Below are positions 8,879 to 18,180 of a stretch of DNA of 64,000 nt, piece after piece. The position numbers and the translations under genes are program-made. Source of the DNA: Carnimonas bestiolae (GTDB lineage: Bacteria; Pseudomonadota; Gammaproteobacteria; Pseudomonadales; Halomonadaceae); NCBI RefSeq assembly GCF_051251125.1, contig NZ_JBPCZL010000004.1; one strand, 5' to 3'. The notes beneath the pieces were generated by a model. That model searched no databases. It saw only the letters and a list, made by a program, of their open reading frames with translations, and had not been told where the DNA came from. Each line of letters begins with the position of its first letter. The stretch's first letter is position 1.

Positions 8879-11482
8879 CTACTGCGGCTGACTGACCAGC
8901 TCGGCGATGTCGTCGAGCGCCTGGGCAGGGTCGATACCGACCGGCAGCACCAGGTAGCGCGGCCTGACGCTCGGCGCGAAGAGTGCTTCGAAGTGCGCCA
9001 GACGCCCTTCTCTTGCCAGCGTTTCACCGCGGCTTAGCACGTATTCATTGACCGCCCTTGCCAAGCCGCCCGCACGCCCTTTACTGATCTGTGCCACTGG
9101 CAAGGTGGCAACACTCAGCTCGGCGTATCCTTCTAGGGCCAGGCTGCGCATCATTGCGCATAACAGCCAATCCAGCGAATGTTCACACAGCCCCGGCAGC
9201 CAGCGCACCAAATCAATCACCACCCGCGGCGAGCCCCCAGCTTCCATCACACTGGCAAACGCCAGCACTTTACCGTCATGGCTTACCGTTGCGATGCGGA
9301 AATGCTGCAGGTAGTGTGCATCGAAGCGTCCACACGAGTAACGCCGTTCATTGATGCCCTGCTCGGTTACCCATTGATCGGAAACCTCTCTTAGCGCCTG
9401 CAGCGGTGCCTCGCCCGCTGCGTAAAGGGCGAAGCTGAGCCCCTGCTCGCAGCCTTCACGCCACACGCTAGACAACGCCTGCTCGGTAGCTGCGTCGCGC
9501 TGTGTTGCATCAAGCGTGACCAGATGCTCCTGTGCCACCTTGACGGCAATTTGCCCCGCCTGCTGATAGAGCGCTAAATCTTCGTGATGCGCCAGATAGA
9601 TCAGCGGCGTCAGGCCGCGCCGTTCGCCAAGGTCGCGGAAATCCCATACCAGCCCTGCGCGGCACGCGGTAGCGCCCACAGGATCACACAGGGCGACCAG
9701 ATAACGATGGTGCTGGCGGTAGGCAATGAAGGCGTTTTTCTTCTTATTGAACAGCAGCGACTTGCCACCGGTCGCCAGCAGCATACCTTCTGGCTGACGC
9801 GATTTACCAACAATCGTCAGCGCTCTCTCGACCGCCTTGGGAGACGCCGGCAGCAATGGCTTCACCGGACGAAGCAGCCACCACAGGGTAATCCCGAACA
9901 ATAGCAGTGCACTGATGACCACTCCCTGGAACGCGCGCGACAGCAGCACATCGTAGTCAGCGTGCCACCACAGCGCGCTGGCAAGCGGCGTGCCGCGGTG
10001 GGAAAGCAGCATCAGCCACGCGCTGACCAGCACCACCCCCACACAGGCCAGCACAAAACGCCACGACAGCGGCATCGACAGCAGTGCGTTATCGCGATAG
10101 AAGGCGCTGCGAAAGACCAGCAGCGCCAGCAGCGAAGGAATAATTAGCGCCAGATCAACGACGTCGACACCCTTGATTAGCGCACAACCGCCACCCACCA
10201 GCAGCGTCAGCACCGACCAGCGCCATGCGCTTGCCATGCGCCGCCCCAGTCCGCGCGCCAGCACCAGCGATACCAGCCCTAGTACGCTCAAGGCCAGCGT
10301 CGCTACCTCGAGTAACGCCGCCGGTGCCCAGCGCGATACAAAACCAGCGAACAGCGTGGCCTCGGGAGCCACGTTCGACAACAGCTCGGTAATCCCCACC
10401 GCAAACAGCATCAGCGCCAGCATCGGCGCGACCAGACTTATCACCGTGCCGTCCGACAACCGATCGGCAATCTTTCTGGCTTCATTGATCAGCAGCGCGA
10501 TAAAGGCCAGTAGCAGCGGCAGCAGCACATAGATAACCCGATAAAGCAGCAGCGCCGCGGTTAGTTCGGCCGCCCCAACCTGCCCCGAGAAGGCCGACAG
10601 AATGATGGCTTCAAACACACCGATGCCGCCCGGCACGTGGCTGAGAACACCAGCGGCTAGCGCTAGCAGATACACCAGCAGGAAGGTGGCGAACGGCGGC
10701 GCATTCGGCAGCAGCAGATAGAGCACCGCAGCGGCGCAGGTAACGTCCGCCAGGGTAATCACCAACTGGAACAACGACAGCCTCAGGCTAGGTAGCCGCC
10801 ACAGCGATCTGCCCAGTTTGTGCATGCGCGCGTCGGGGGCGGGACACTCCGGCTGACGGGCGCGATACAGCAGCACCAGCGCGATCACGTAGAGGGCAAT
10901 GACGGCATAGCCGATGGCAGCCACCGCCCAATGCGGAAGGTGCAGGGCTTGCGCGGCAGTGTCCTGGTGGATCAGCGCCGCCACCGCCGCCAGCGGCGGC
11001 AGCGTTACCCCCAAGGCAAGGCTGACAAATACCGACATTCGCGCGACATCAGGCGCGTGCAGCCCCTGCGGGAAGTAGAGTCGGCAGCGCACTGCTCCGC
11101 CCGACAGCATCGACAAGCCGATCGCATTGCCTACCGCAGTGGCGCAGCTTCCCCCTAACATCAGCAGCGGCCAGCGCAGTTTGACACCGGCGAAACGCGC
11201 CGCCGACCATTCGTATAAGACCAAGGCCCCATAGCTGCCTAGCGCCGCCAGTAGCGAGCCTAGCACCGCATAGAGCGGCACCTGCGCCAGCGAAGCACGC
11301 ACTAGACGCGCATCGATCTCTGACAGCATGTGCCAACACACCGCGAGCGCACCGATCAGCACAATCAGCGTGGTAACAATGCCCAGCACCTGACGATACG
11401 GCGCTATGCGCCGCTGCCAGCGCAGCAGGCGAATACGCAGTCTGGTGCGGGTGCGGCGTCGATTGCTAGTGGTTTTGCTCAT
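8879..11482 (-). CDS. mprF: Phosphatidylglycerol lysyltransferase / flippase (MprF family)
   Basis: 867-residue bifunctional membrane protein. The N-terminal two thirds are a polytopic flippase domain (many segments, for example ITTLVIVL-like stretches from about residue 35 on, and the phrase HVPGGIGVFEAIIL). The soluble C-terminal domain (about 540-867, DUF2156/GNAT-like) has SLLFNKKKNAFIAYRQHHRY, FALYAAGE and PRVVIDLVRWLPG. The family uses aminoacyl-tRNA (usually Lys) to add an amino acid to phosphatidylglycerol and flips the product, lowering surface negative charge and raising resistance to cationic peptides. The very basic first 30 residues are cytoplasmic. It is convergent with mfd. The amino acid used cannot be told from sequence. 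Confidence 0.93.
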   Translation of the reverse strand: MSKTTSNRRRTRTRLRIRLLRWQRRIAPYRQVLGIVTTLIVLIGALAVCWHMLSEIDARLVRASLAQVPLYAVLGSLLAALGSYGALVLYEWSAARFAGVKLRWPLLMLGGSCATAVGNAIGLSMLSGGAVRCRLYFPQGLHAPDVARMSVFVSLALGVTLPPLAAVAALIHQDTAAQALHLPHWAVAAIGYAVIALYVIALVLLYRARQPECPAPDARMHKLGRSLWRLPSLRLSLFQLVITLADVTCAAAVLYLLLPNAPPFATFLLVYLLALAAGVLSHVPGGIGVFEAIILSAFSGQVGAAELTAALLLYRVIYVLLPLLLAFIALLINEARKIADRLSDGTVISLVAPMLALMLFAVGITELLSNVAPEATLFAGFVSRWAPAALLEVATLALSVLGLVSLVLARGLGRRMASAWRWSVLTLLVGGGCALIKGVDVVDLALIIPSLLALLVFRSAFYRDNALLSMPLSWRFVLACVGVVLVSAWLMLLSHRGTPLASALWWHADYDVLLSRAFQGVVISALLLFGITLWWLLRPVKPLLPASPKAVERALTIVGKSRQPEGMLLATGGKSLLFNKKKNAFIAYRQHHRYLVALCDPVGATACRAGLVWDFRDLGERRGLTPLIYLAHHEDLALYQQAGQIAVKVAQEHLVTLDATQRDAATEQALSSVWREGCEQGLSFALYAAGEAPLQALREVSDQWVTEQGINERRYSCGRFDAHYLQHFRIATVSHDGKVLAFASVMEAGGSPRVVIDLVRWLPGLCEHSLDWLLCAMMRSLALEGYAELSVATLPVAQISKGRAGGLARAVNEYVLSRGETLAREGRLAHFEALFAPSVRPRYLVLPVGIDPAQALDDIAELVSQPQ

Positions 11483-11552
11483 CTGCGCCTGTCTTCAACA
11501 TCGTTCAATGGGCTCGCGTAACGATGGGGTGCGCCATTAGAGAAGTGCTCAA

Positions 11553-12119
11553 TTACAGCCCCTTGGGCGCATAGATACCGGGTGCGTTGCGCCAATAGCC
11601 CTTGTAGTCCATGCCGAAGCCGAACAGAAAACGGTCGGCCACGGACAATTCGCAGAAATCGGCCTTCAGGTTTTGCTGAGCCTTACGGTCGTGATGTTTA
11701 TCGACCAATACCGCCGTCGCCACCGATGCCGCCCCGGCCTGCTCGCAGTGTCGCTTGATAGCACACAACGTAGCGCCCTCATCGAGAATGTCGTCGATAA
11801 TCACCACGTGACGCCCGGCAATTGGGGTTTCCGGCGACACTCGCCAAAACAGCTCACCACCGCGCAGCTTGTCACGATAGCGAGTGGCGTGCAGATAATC
11901 GATTTCCAACGGAAAATCGAGCCGCGTCAGCAAATGCCCCGAGGTAATCAAGCCGCCATTCATCACGCAGAAAAACAGCGGCAGCTTATCGCCTAGTTGC
12001 TCAGTGATCTGCTCAGCCATACGATCCAGAGCGGCTTCGATGGCTGTCTGGGGAATCAGGCAATCGGCGTGCTGCTTGAGCGTGCGCATTTCGTCACGAA
12101 GGTTTTCTAAGGCGGTCAT
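11553..12119 (-). CDS. hpt: Hypoxanthine-guanine phosphoribosyltransferase
   Basis: Purine salvage: hypoxanthine or guanine plus PRPP gives IMP or GMP. The 188 residues match the family. The PRPP-binding loop VVIIDDILDEGATLCAI is complete, FFCVMNGGLITSGHLL forms the first PRPP contact, and the C-terminal VADRFLFGFGMDYKGYWRN is the base-recognition end typical of the Pseudomonas/Halomonas subtype. It follows nagZ on the same strand with a terminator-like hairpin between, so it may have its own promoter. Confidence 0.93.
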   Translation of the reverse strand: MTALENLRDEMRTLKQHADCLIPQTAIEAALDRMAEQITEQLGDKLPLFFCVMNGGLITSGHLLTRLDFPLEIDYLHATRYRDKLRGGELFWRVSPETPIAGRHVVIIDDILDEGATLCAIKRHCEQAGAASVATAVLVDKHHDRKAQQNLKADFCELSVADRFLFGFGMDYKGYWRNAPGIYAPKGL

Positions 12120-12148
12120 GAAAGCAATCTGGCAGTGGTTGGAAGTGA

Positions 12149-12185
12149 AATAAAAAGACGGAGCGCTGCGTTGGCAGCCTCCGTT
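12149..12185 (-). terminator. Rho-independent terminator after nagZ
   Basis: Read on the minus strand: ACGGAGG and CTGC arms pairing with GCAG and CTCCGT arms with a small internal bulge, followed by TCTTTTTATTT. It lies 19 bp beyond the nagZ stop and ahead of hpt. Confidence 0.65.
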
Positions 12186-12203
12186 GTAGTGCTAGGATAC
12201 CAC

Positions 12204-13232
12204 TCAATAGCCGTACTGAGCAGCCAGCGCGGTTAAACTATCGTGCGCGTGCTGCCAGCGCGGCAGCGCCTTGAGCACATCCAATGAAGGCAGCGGCTGG
12301 GTACGACGCAGCGCTGCGAGGCGCGCGGCCCGCTCATCCTCTGGAGCAACGCTATCGAGCACCGCACGCGCAGCGTCGCGATCATTGCACACCAACACTG
12401 CATCACAGCCCGCTTGCAGCGCTAGCTGAGCGCGCTCTACCGGCCCACCGGCGAAACTTGCGCCATGCATCGATAAATCATCGGAGAGAATCGCACCGCT
12501 GAACCCAAGCGTATTGCGTAGATAATCGAGCCAGGCAGCGGAGAAGCCGGTCGGATTAGGATCGAAGGCGGGATAGCGCACGTGGGAAGGCATTACCGCC
12601 GTCAGACGCGAGGCCAACTCGGTAAATGGAATCAGATCGTGAGCTTCAAGCGCCGCCAGCGAGCGCTCGTCCACCGGAAGCTCGAGGTGGGAATCTGCCT
12701 CCACCCCACCGTGGCCGGGAAAATGCTTGCCGACCGATGCCATGCCGCCTTCATCGAAGCCGTCGAGAAGCGCACCGGCCAGCGTGCTGACCTGTGCCGG
12801 CACCGGCGAAAACGAGCGCTCGCCAATCACCTTGCTGAGTTTCTCATCAACATCCAACACCGGCGCAAAGGAGAAATCGACGCCGCAGGCTGCCAACTCT
12901 TGCGACATTAGCCAACCGCATTCGTGCACCAATGCCAGCGTTTGCTGCGGTTGCTCTGGATAGCGATGGCCAAAGGCGCACATGGGCGGCAGCGAGGTCA
13001 GTCCTTCACGCAGCCGCTGCACCCGTCCTCCCTCATGATCGACGCTGATCAGAATATCCGGACGCTGACTGCGAATGGCCTCGCACAGCGCTCGACACTG
13101 CGCCGGCGATTCCAGATTGCGCGCAAACAGCACCACGCCGCCCACCGAAGGATGCTCGAGCAGCGCGCGATCGCTGTTATCCAAAGTTGTAGAGGCCACG
13201 TCGATCATAACGGGACCGAGAGCAACGCTCAT
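12204..13232 (-). CDS. nagZ: Beta-N-acetylhexosaminidase NagZ
   Basis: Cytoplasmic glycoside hydrolase family 3 enzyme that removes GlcNAc from GlcNAc-anhydromuropeptides in peptidoglycan recycling. The family signature KHFPGHGGVEADSHLELP contains the catalytic His loop and Asp. GGVVLFARNLESPAQ and SVDHEGGRVQRL are also diagnostic, as is the nucleophile region ILSDDLSMHGA. 342 residues. An ATG lies at 13238, but AGGAG at 13240-13244 is only one base from it; the second ATG at 13232 is better placed. It is divergent from lexA, as in Pseudomonas. Confidence 0.96.
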   Translation of the reverse strand: MSVALGPVMIDVASTTLDNSDRALLEHPSVGGVVLFARNLESPAQCRALCEAIRSQRPDILISVDHEGGRVQRLREGLTSLPPMCAFGHRYPEQPQQTLALVHECGWLMSQELAACGVDFSFAPVLDVDEKLSKVIGERSFSPVPAQVSTLAGALLDGFDEGGMASVGKHFPGHGGVEADSHLELPVDERSLAALEAHDLIPFTELASRLTAVMPSHVRYPAFDPNPTGFSAAWLDYLRNTLGFSGAILSDDLSMHGASFAGGPVERAQLALQAGCDAVLVCNDRDAARAVLDSVAPEDERAARLAALRRTQPLPSLDVLKALPRWQHAHDSLTALAAQYGY

Positions 13233-13377
13233 GGCCATTCTCCTGACAGATAAATATCTGCGCTATTCTAGGCGCTGGCCGAAAGGGAGTCGAGGCACCC
13301 ACAGTGGCCGTTAAAACTCCCGGCAAGCGCAGCGCTCGGCGCTCAATAAAACAGAGGCATCGCCCTACTGACCACAT

Positions 13378-13650
13378 AAAGAGCGAACCATTCCCTGTTC
13401 GCGTCACCTTTATTAGTTCGGCCTGCGGTGGCGCAAAGTGCACTCATTCGTTGCCCGAGCCGTCTTTCGTGATTCGGCGACGACTGCGCAAAGTGCACTC
13501 ATTCGTTGCCCGAGCCGTCTTTCGTGATTCGGCCACGACTGCGCAAAGTGCACTTATTCGTTGCCCTTTCCCTAATTCGTGATTCGGCCTGCGACATATA
13601 AAGCGCAGCCATTAATGATGCGTCGCCCGCTACTCCCCCTTGCGTTAGCG
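13378..13650. repeat. 55-bp tandem repeat array between nagZ and lexA
   Basis: Units start at GCGCAAAGTGCACT at 13431, 13486 and 13541, exactly 55 bp apart. The first two are near-identical; the third diverges in the middle (from about 13566). Weaker outer units begin with AAAGAGCGAACCATT at about 13378 and AAAGCGCAGCCATT at about 13600, keeping the 55-57 bp period, so five units in all. Each holds a ...TTCGTGATTCGGC... segment. No known element is recognised. Confidence 0.85.
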
Positions 13651-13656
13651 ATAATA

Positions 13657-13672
13657 CTGGATACAATTACAG
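13657..13672 (+). promoter_or_regulatory. LexA (SOS) box upstream of lexA
   Basis: CTGGATACAATTACAG fits the CTGT-N8-ACAG operator with one mismatch (G for T at position 4), 28 bp before the lexA start. It indicates autoregulation by LexA. Confidence 0.85.
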
Positions 13673-13700
13673 TCATGGATTCCGCTTAGGCCAAACCGCT

Positions 13701-14357
13701 ATGACCAAACCGCTTACTCGCCGCCAACAAGAAGTACTGGACCTGATCACCGGTACTCTGGCTACTCACGGTTACCCCCCCACTCGCGCGGAAATTGCGC
13801 AGGCGCTGGGGTTTCGCTCGGCCAATGCCGCTGAAGAACACTTGAAGGCGCTCAAGCGCAAGGGCGTGATCGAAATGATCCCCGGCGCTTCGCGAGGTAT
13901 TCGTGTGGTCAATCAGGAGCCTGCCAGCGATGCTGCCGCTAACGAGCCCATCGAAGAAGCACAAGGGCTCGCCGTTATCGGTCAGGTGGCCGCAGGCAGC
14001 CCAGTACTGGCGACCGAGCATATTGATCGCTACTGCCCGCTGCCGGCCGACTTCTTCTCACCGCGAGCCGACTATCTGCTGCGCGTTAAGGGGCTGTCGA
14101 TGCGCGACGCCGGCATTCTCGATGGCGATCTGCTGGCGGTGCACCGCACCAGCGAGGTGCGTAATGGTCAGATCGTGATTGCCCGGATTGGCGAAGATGT
14201 TACCGTCAAGCGCTTCGAGCGCTCCGGCAAGGAGATACGGCTGCTGGCAGAAAACCCTGACTTCGAACCGATCATCGTCGATCCCAGCGAAGGGTTTGAT
14301 ATCGAAGGGGTTGGCGTGGGCATTATCAGGGGCGACAACGGCCAAGGACTGCACTAA
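13701..14357 (+). CDS. lexA: LexA repressor
   Basis: SOS regulon repressor; activated RecA triggers self-cleavage. 218 residues: a winged helix domain (PLTRRQQEVLDLI, YPPTRAEIAQALGF), the cleavage site Ala98-Gly99 in GQVAAGSPV, catalytic Ser133 in GLSMRD and Lys170 in DVTVKRFE. The order nagZ / lexA / topA matches Pseudomonas, but the sulA usually found just after lexA there is not seen. An SOS box lies upstream. Confidence 0.98.
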   Translation: MTKPLTRRQQEVLDLITGTLATHGYPPTRAEIAQALGFRSANAAEEHLKALKRKGVIEMIPGASRGIRVVNQEPASDAAANEPIEEAQGLAVIGQVAAGSPVLATEHIDRYCPLPADFFSPRADYLLRVKGLSMRDAGILDGDLLAVHRTSEVRNGQIVIARIGEDVTVKRFERSGKEIRLLAENPDFEPIIVDPSEGFDIEGVGVGIIRGDNGQGLH

Positions 14358-14540
14358 TAGCCGTGAGGCACTGTACGGCCGGTGTGATCGCTGCGGCGGT
14401 GCGGCCGGCCGGCACCAATGCAGCATGGAGGGTCGCTCATCCACCCAGGACAAAGCGCCCCGCTATCTGCACGACGAATAATCTGCCATGCGTCGTTTCG
14501 CAAAGCGCGTCGTTCGCTTACAGCGACAAAACGGCAATAA

Positions 14541-14570
14541 AAAAGGCAGCGTGAAAACGCTGCCTTTTTT
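14541..14570. terminator. Bidirectional terminator downstream of lexA
   Basis: AAAAAAGGCAGCG, a TGAAAA loop, then CGCTGCCTTTTTT. The A-run on one side and T-run on the other make it usable by lexA (+) and by the leftward topA cluster (-). Confidence 0.85.
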
Positions 14571-14633
14571 GTCGCGTCGGCGTTGCTATTGGCCCAGCAG
14601 TGGCGACACGATGCAGAGACTTGCCGATGTGCT

Positions 14634-14876
14634 TCAGTGCACGGTGGTGTGATCATCCACTTCTTCGATCACGTCGCCTTCGTCCCACAGTCTGGTACGC
14701 GTGATAGCGTGATCAATCATCTCCTTGGCCACCTGAAAGCGCGAGGTACGCAGCAATTCCAGTGCCTCAGAAGAAAAACGCACCGACACCAGCGCATCTC
14801 CGGCGCCTTCGGAAGGACGGAGGACAACTTCACCATCGGCCAATTCCACAATTTCCAGAATAGCGGTATCGGACAT
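14634..14876 (-). CDS. Small conserved protein of the topA cluster, function unknown
   Basis: 80 residues, acidic, beginning MSDTAILEIVELADGEVVLR and holding VSVRFSSEALELL. Similar short proteins occur between lexA/sulA and topA in Pseudomonas (PA3009-like, from memory). GAGGTGATGAA before the ATG is a good ribosome site. It is the last gene of the leftward topA cluster. No motif points to a function. Confidence 0.8.
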   Translation of the reverse strand: MSDTAILEIVELADGEVVLRPSEGAGDALVSVRFSSEALELLRTSRFQVAKEMIDHAITRTRLWDEGDVIEEVDDHTTVH

Positions 14877-15081
14877 TTCATCACCTCGTCCTGTTGATCA
14901 ATAGGCGGTGCGGGCAAGCATCCGGCGGACGAATGCCGCGGAGCAGCGATCAAAGCATCGCTTGGCAAGCGCCATTAAAGAGCGCGCAGCGGTACCCGTC
15001 ACCGAGCGATGGTGTTTTCTCAACGGAATCGCATCATCGAAAGGAGACGTATTCTATCACCACGTTAAGAATAGCGACAGA

Positions 15082-15540
15082 TCACCATTCGAGGCTACTC
15101 TCCCGCAGCTCGTTTAGCAGCGCTTTTAAACGCTGCAAACAGTGCTCCAGTGACAGCTTCTGTGCATCGCTCGCGATAGTGGCACTGCCTGCGGCATAGG
15201 CGCCGGAAGCTGCCTGAGGTGCATAGACCGGATGATCAAACAGCACCGATAGCTCACCGCCCGGCAGCAGCTGCTGCGACAAGCGACGCAGCTCAGCGCT
15301 GTCATCAGCGTGCTCGCGCAGGTACGAGCGCCAGTCGTCGACGACCGCTCCCGCTGGCGAACATTCGATAACTGCAGAATGCGACGCAGCGTCGATCAGC
15401 GCCGCGGCGGCTTGCTCCAACGCCTGCGCACGTACGGCGGGAGGCAGCTCGGCATTGCTGAGCCCACTGCTCGAACGGCGCTCTTTCAACACCACCTCGG
15501 CGTGATAGAGAAGTTCGTGAGTGCGGCGGCGCTGCTCCAT
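15082..15540 (-). CDS. DUF6586-like protein next to topA
   Basis: 152 residues, helical, starting MEQRRRTHELLYHAEVVLKE, a pattern like the small proteins found beside topA in pseudomonads (DUF6586, PA3010-like; assignment from memory). GAGGG precedes the ATG by eight bases. It starts 12 bp after the topA stop, so the two are probably co-transcribed. Function unknown. Confidence 0.75.
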   Translation of the reverse strand: MEQRRRTHELLYHAEVVLKERRSSSGLSNAELPPAVRAQALEQAAAALIDAASHSAVIECSPAGAVVDDWRSYLREHADDSAELRRLSQQLLPGGELSVLFDHPVYAPQAASGAYAAGSATIASDAQKLSLEHCLQRLKALLNELRESSLEW

Positions 15541-15552
15541 AACGATTGCCCT

Positions 15553-18180
15553 CTATGACTTGGCCGGTTTGCGCTTATCTTCGACCTGCCAACGTCCATC
15601 ATCGTACGTTGCGCGCCAGCCGCTCGCCTTGCCCGCGTCATTTTCGGTCATCACGTATTGCGCCTTCGCCTTACGTGAAAAACGGATTTGCGCAGGGTGC
15701 CCGTCGGGATCGGCCTCGGGTGCGTCCAGCAGGAAGTGATACTTCTCGGGCAGCGCTTCGCGATGCGGCTTCAGCTCCATGACCAGCGGAGCCCGCGTCT
15801 CGCGGTTCTTGGGAAAGCCACTGGCGGCAAGGAACAGCCCGCTGGCACCGTCGCGCAGCACGTAGTGATCATCGACCTTCTGACACGCCAGCTCCGGCAT
15901 ATCGATCGGGTCCATCTTGGGCGGCGCAGGCTCACCGCTGCGCAGCAGTTTACGGGTGTTGGTGCAGGCCTCATTGGTGCAGGCGAAATACTTGCCGAAA
16001 CGCCCCGAGCGCAGCTGCATTTCCGAACCACACTTGTCGCACTCAAGGGTGGGCCCTTCGTAGCCCTTGATCTTGAAGGTACCCTCTTCGATGGCGTAAT
16101 AGCCGTCATCGTCGTTGCTTAGATGGAGTTTGCGATGCTCATCGATCAGGTAGCTGTCCATTGCGTTGCCGGTGTGCGGATTACGCCACCGCGCACGCAG
16201 CGCATCGGTTTCCGCCTCTTCGCCGGCATCGGCAGGCACCACTTCATCGCCGGGAATCAGGTCGATGGTCTCCTTGCAGCGCTCTTTGGGCGGCAGGTTA
16301 TAGCCAGAGCAGCCAAGGAATACCCCGGTCGAGCCGATGCGAATCTGCATCTTGCGCCCGCATTTCGGGCAGTCGATATCGGTCGGAATCGGCAGATTGG
16401 GGCGCATGCCATCATCGCCTTCCGCGTGGTCGAGCTTCTTCTTGAAGCCGCCGTAGAAGTCGTTGAGCACATGCTTCCACTGCACCTCACCGGTAGCGAT
16501 TTCGTCAAGCTCGTCTTCCATTCGGGCGGTGAAGCCGTAATCGAGCAGGTCGTCGAACGACTCGACCAACCGATCGGTAACGATCTCGCCCAGCGTTTGC
16601 GCATAGAAACGGCGGCTGTCGAGCACTACATAGCCGCGCTCCTGAATGGTCGAAATGATCGACGCATAGGTAGAAGGACGACCGATACCGCGCTTCTCAA
16701 GCTCACGCACCAGGCTCGCCTCGGTGTAGCGAGGATTGGGCTTGGTAAAGTGCTGCTGTGGATCGAGCTCAGCGAGCGACAGCGCAGTGCCTTCGGGCAG
16801 GTCAGGCAGGGCCTGATCTTCTCCACGCCCCGCCGGCGCAACTCGCGTGTAGCCGTCAAATTTCAGCACACGCCCTTTGGCGCGCAGCTCAAAGCCTTCG
16901 CTTTTGACGATCAGGTTGGTGGAAAGGTACTTGGCGGGCACCATCTGACAGGCCACAAACTGACGCCAGATCAGTTCGTAGAGTCGCTCGGCGTCGCGCT
17001 CCATACCCGACAGCTGCGCCGCCGAAAGCTTGACGTTACTGGGGCGAATCGCCTCGTGCGCCTCCTGGGCATTATCCTTGGAAGCATAGCGATTGGGCTG
17101 CTCGGGCAGGTACTCGCTGCCGAAGGTGGTGCTGATATAGTCACGCGCTGCACTGACCGCATCGGCCGACAGGTTGGTCGAATCGGTACGCATGTAAGTG
17201 ATATAGCCCGCCTCGTAGAGGCGCTGGGCCAGCGTCATGGTTTTGCGTACCGAGAACCCTAAGCGACCGCTCGCCGCCTGCTGTAGCGTCGAGGTAATAA
17301 AGGGGGCAGTAGGTTTGCTGGACGTCGGCTTGTCCTGCCGTTCGCTCACCTTGAGCGCGGCCTTTTTCAGCGGCTCGATGGCGCTCAGCGTTTGCTCTTC
17401 ACTGGTGGGACGGAAAGCAGCGCCGTCCTTGCGCGCCACTTCAAAGCGAATGGGTTCGCCGCCGTCGCTGACCAGATCGGCGTGTACGTCCCAATATTCT
17501 TCGGGAATAAAGGCACGAATCTCACGCTCGCGATCAACAATCAAGCGCACCGCTACTGACTGCACGCGCCCCGCCGATAGCCCGCGAGCCACCTTCGACC
17601 ACAGCAGCGGCGACACCATAAAGCCCACCACGCGGTCGAGAAAACGCCGCGCCTGCTGAGCGTAGACACGCGGCATCTGCAGTTCACTAGGCGCCTTGAA
17701 CGCCTGCTGAATGGCGTTTTTGGTAATTTCGTTGAACACCACGCGCTTGTAGCGCGAATCGTCTCCACCGATGGTTTCGCGCAGATGCCAGGCAATCGCC
17801 TCCCCTTCGCGGTCCAAATCGGTCGCGAGATAGACGGTGTCGGCTTTGGCGGCCAGGCGCTTAAGCTCGTCGACCACTTTTTCCTTGCCCGGCAGCACTT
17901 CGTAGTGCGCCTGCCAATCATGGTCGGGATCGACGCCCATGCGGCGCACCAGCTGAGCACGGGCTTTTTCGCGCTTGTACTCAGCCTTTTGCTCGGCGCT
18001 CATCTTGCGCGTTGCAGCTGCCTGCCGCGCACGGGCAGCAGGATCACTCTTGCTGTTGGAACTGGTCGGAAGATCGCGAATATGCCCGACGCTGGACTTC
18101 ACGACGAAATCATTACCGAGATATTTGTTGATGGTCTTGGCCTTGGCAGGCGACTCGACTATCACCAGTGACTTACCCAT
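15553..18180 (-). CDS. topA: DNA topoisomerase I
   Basis: Type IA topoisomerase that relaxes negative supercoils. About 875 residues: Toprim domain (SLVIVESPAKAKTINKYLG, LATDLDREGEAIAW), active-site Tyr in AGYITYMRTDSTNLS, and C-terminal zinc ribbons (CPKCGRKMQIRIG...GCSGY and CDKCGSEMQLRSG...CTNEAC) with a further degenerate repeat rich in basic residues. The ATG at 18180 (MGKSLVIVES) is preferred over an upstream in-frame codon at 18195; GGAG lies five bases before it. Confidence 0.97.
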   Translation of the reverse strand: MGKSLVIVESPAKAKTINKYLGNDFVVKSSVGHIRDLPTSSNSKSDPAARARQAAATRKMSAEQKAEYKREKARAQLVRRMGVDPDHDWQAHYEVLPGKEKVVDELKRLAAKADTVYLATDLDREGEAIAWHLRETIGGDDSRYKRVVFNEITKNAIQQAFKAPSELQMPRVYAQQARRFLDRVVGFMVSPLLWSKVARGLSAGRVQSVAVRLIVDREREIRAFIPEEYWDVHADLVSDGGEPIRFEVARKDGAAFRPTSEEQTLSAIEPLKKAALKVSERQDKPTSSKPTAPFITSTLQQAASGRLGFSVRKTMTLAQRLYEAGYITYMRTDSTNLSADAVSAARDYISTTFGSEYLPEQPNRYASKDNAQEAHEAIRPSNVKLSAAQLSGMERDAERLYELIWRQFVACQMVPAKYLSTNLIVKSEGFELRAKGRVLKFDGYTRVAPAGRGEDQALPDLPEGTALSLAELDPQQHFTKPNPRYTEASLVRELEKRGIGRPSTYASIISTIQERGYVVLDSRRFYAQTLGEIVTDRLVESFDDLLDYGFTARMEDELDEIATGEVQWKHVLNDFYGGFKKKLDHAEGDDGMRPNLPIPTDIDCPKCGRKMQIRIGSTGVFLGCSGYNLPPKERCKETIDLIPGDEVVPADAGEEAETDALRARWRNPHTGNAMDSYLIDEHRKLHLSNDDDGYYAIEEGTFKIKGYEGPTLECDKCGSEMQLRSGRFGKYFACTNEACTNTRKLLRSGEPAPPKMDPIDMPELACQKVDDHYVLRDGASGLFLAASGFPKNRETRAPLVMELKPHREALPEKYHFLLDAPEADPDGHPAQIRFSRKAKAQYVMTENDAGKASGWRATYDDGRWQVEDKRKPAKS

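Larger units (their letters stand above)
13233..13700. other. nagZ-lexA intergenic region with tandem repeats and SOS box
   Basis: 468 bp holding the two divergent promoters, a 55-bp tandem repeat array and the lexA operator. The open frame through the repeats (13304-13582) is not credible because the repeat length is not a multiple of three. Confidence 0.8.

Noticed and set aside
13304..13582. 92-codon open frame through the 55-bp repeats
   Set aside because: The repeat period breaks codon phase between units, there is no ribosome site, and composition is unlike a protein.
13378..13650. CRISPR array
   Set aside because: Units are contiguous 55-bp tandem repeats with no unique spacers and no cas genes nearby.
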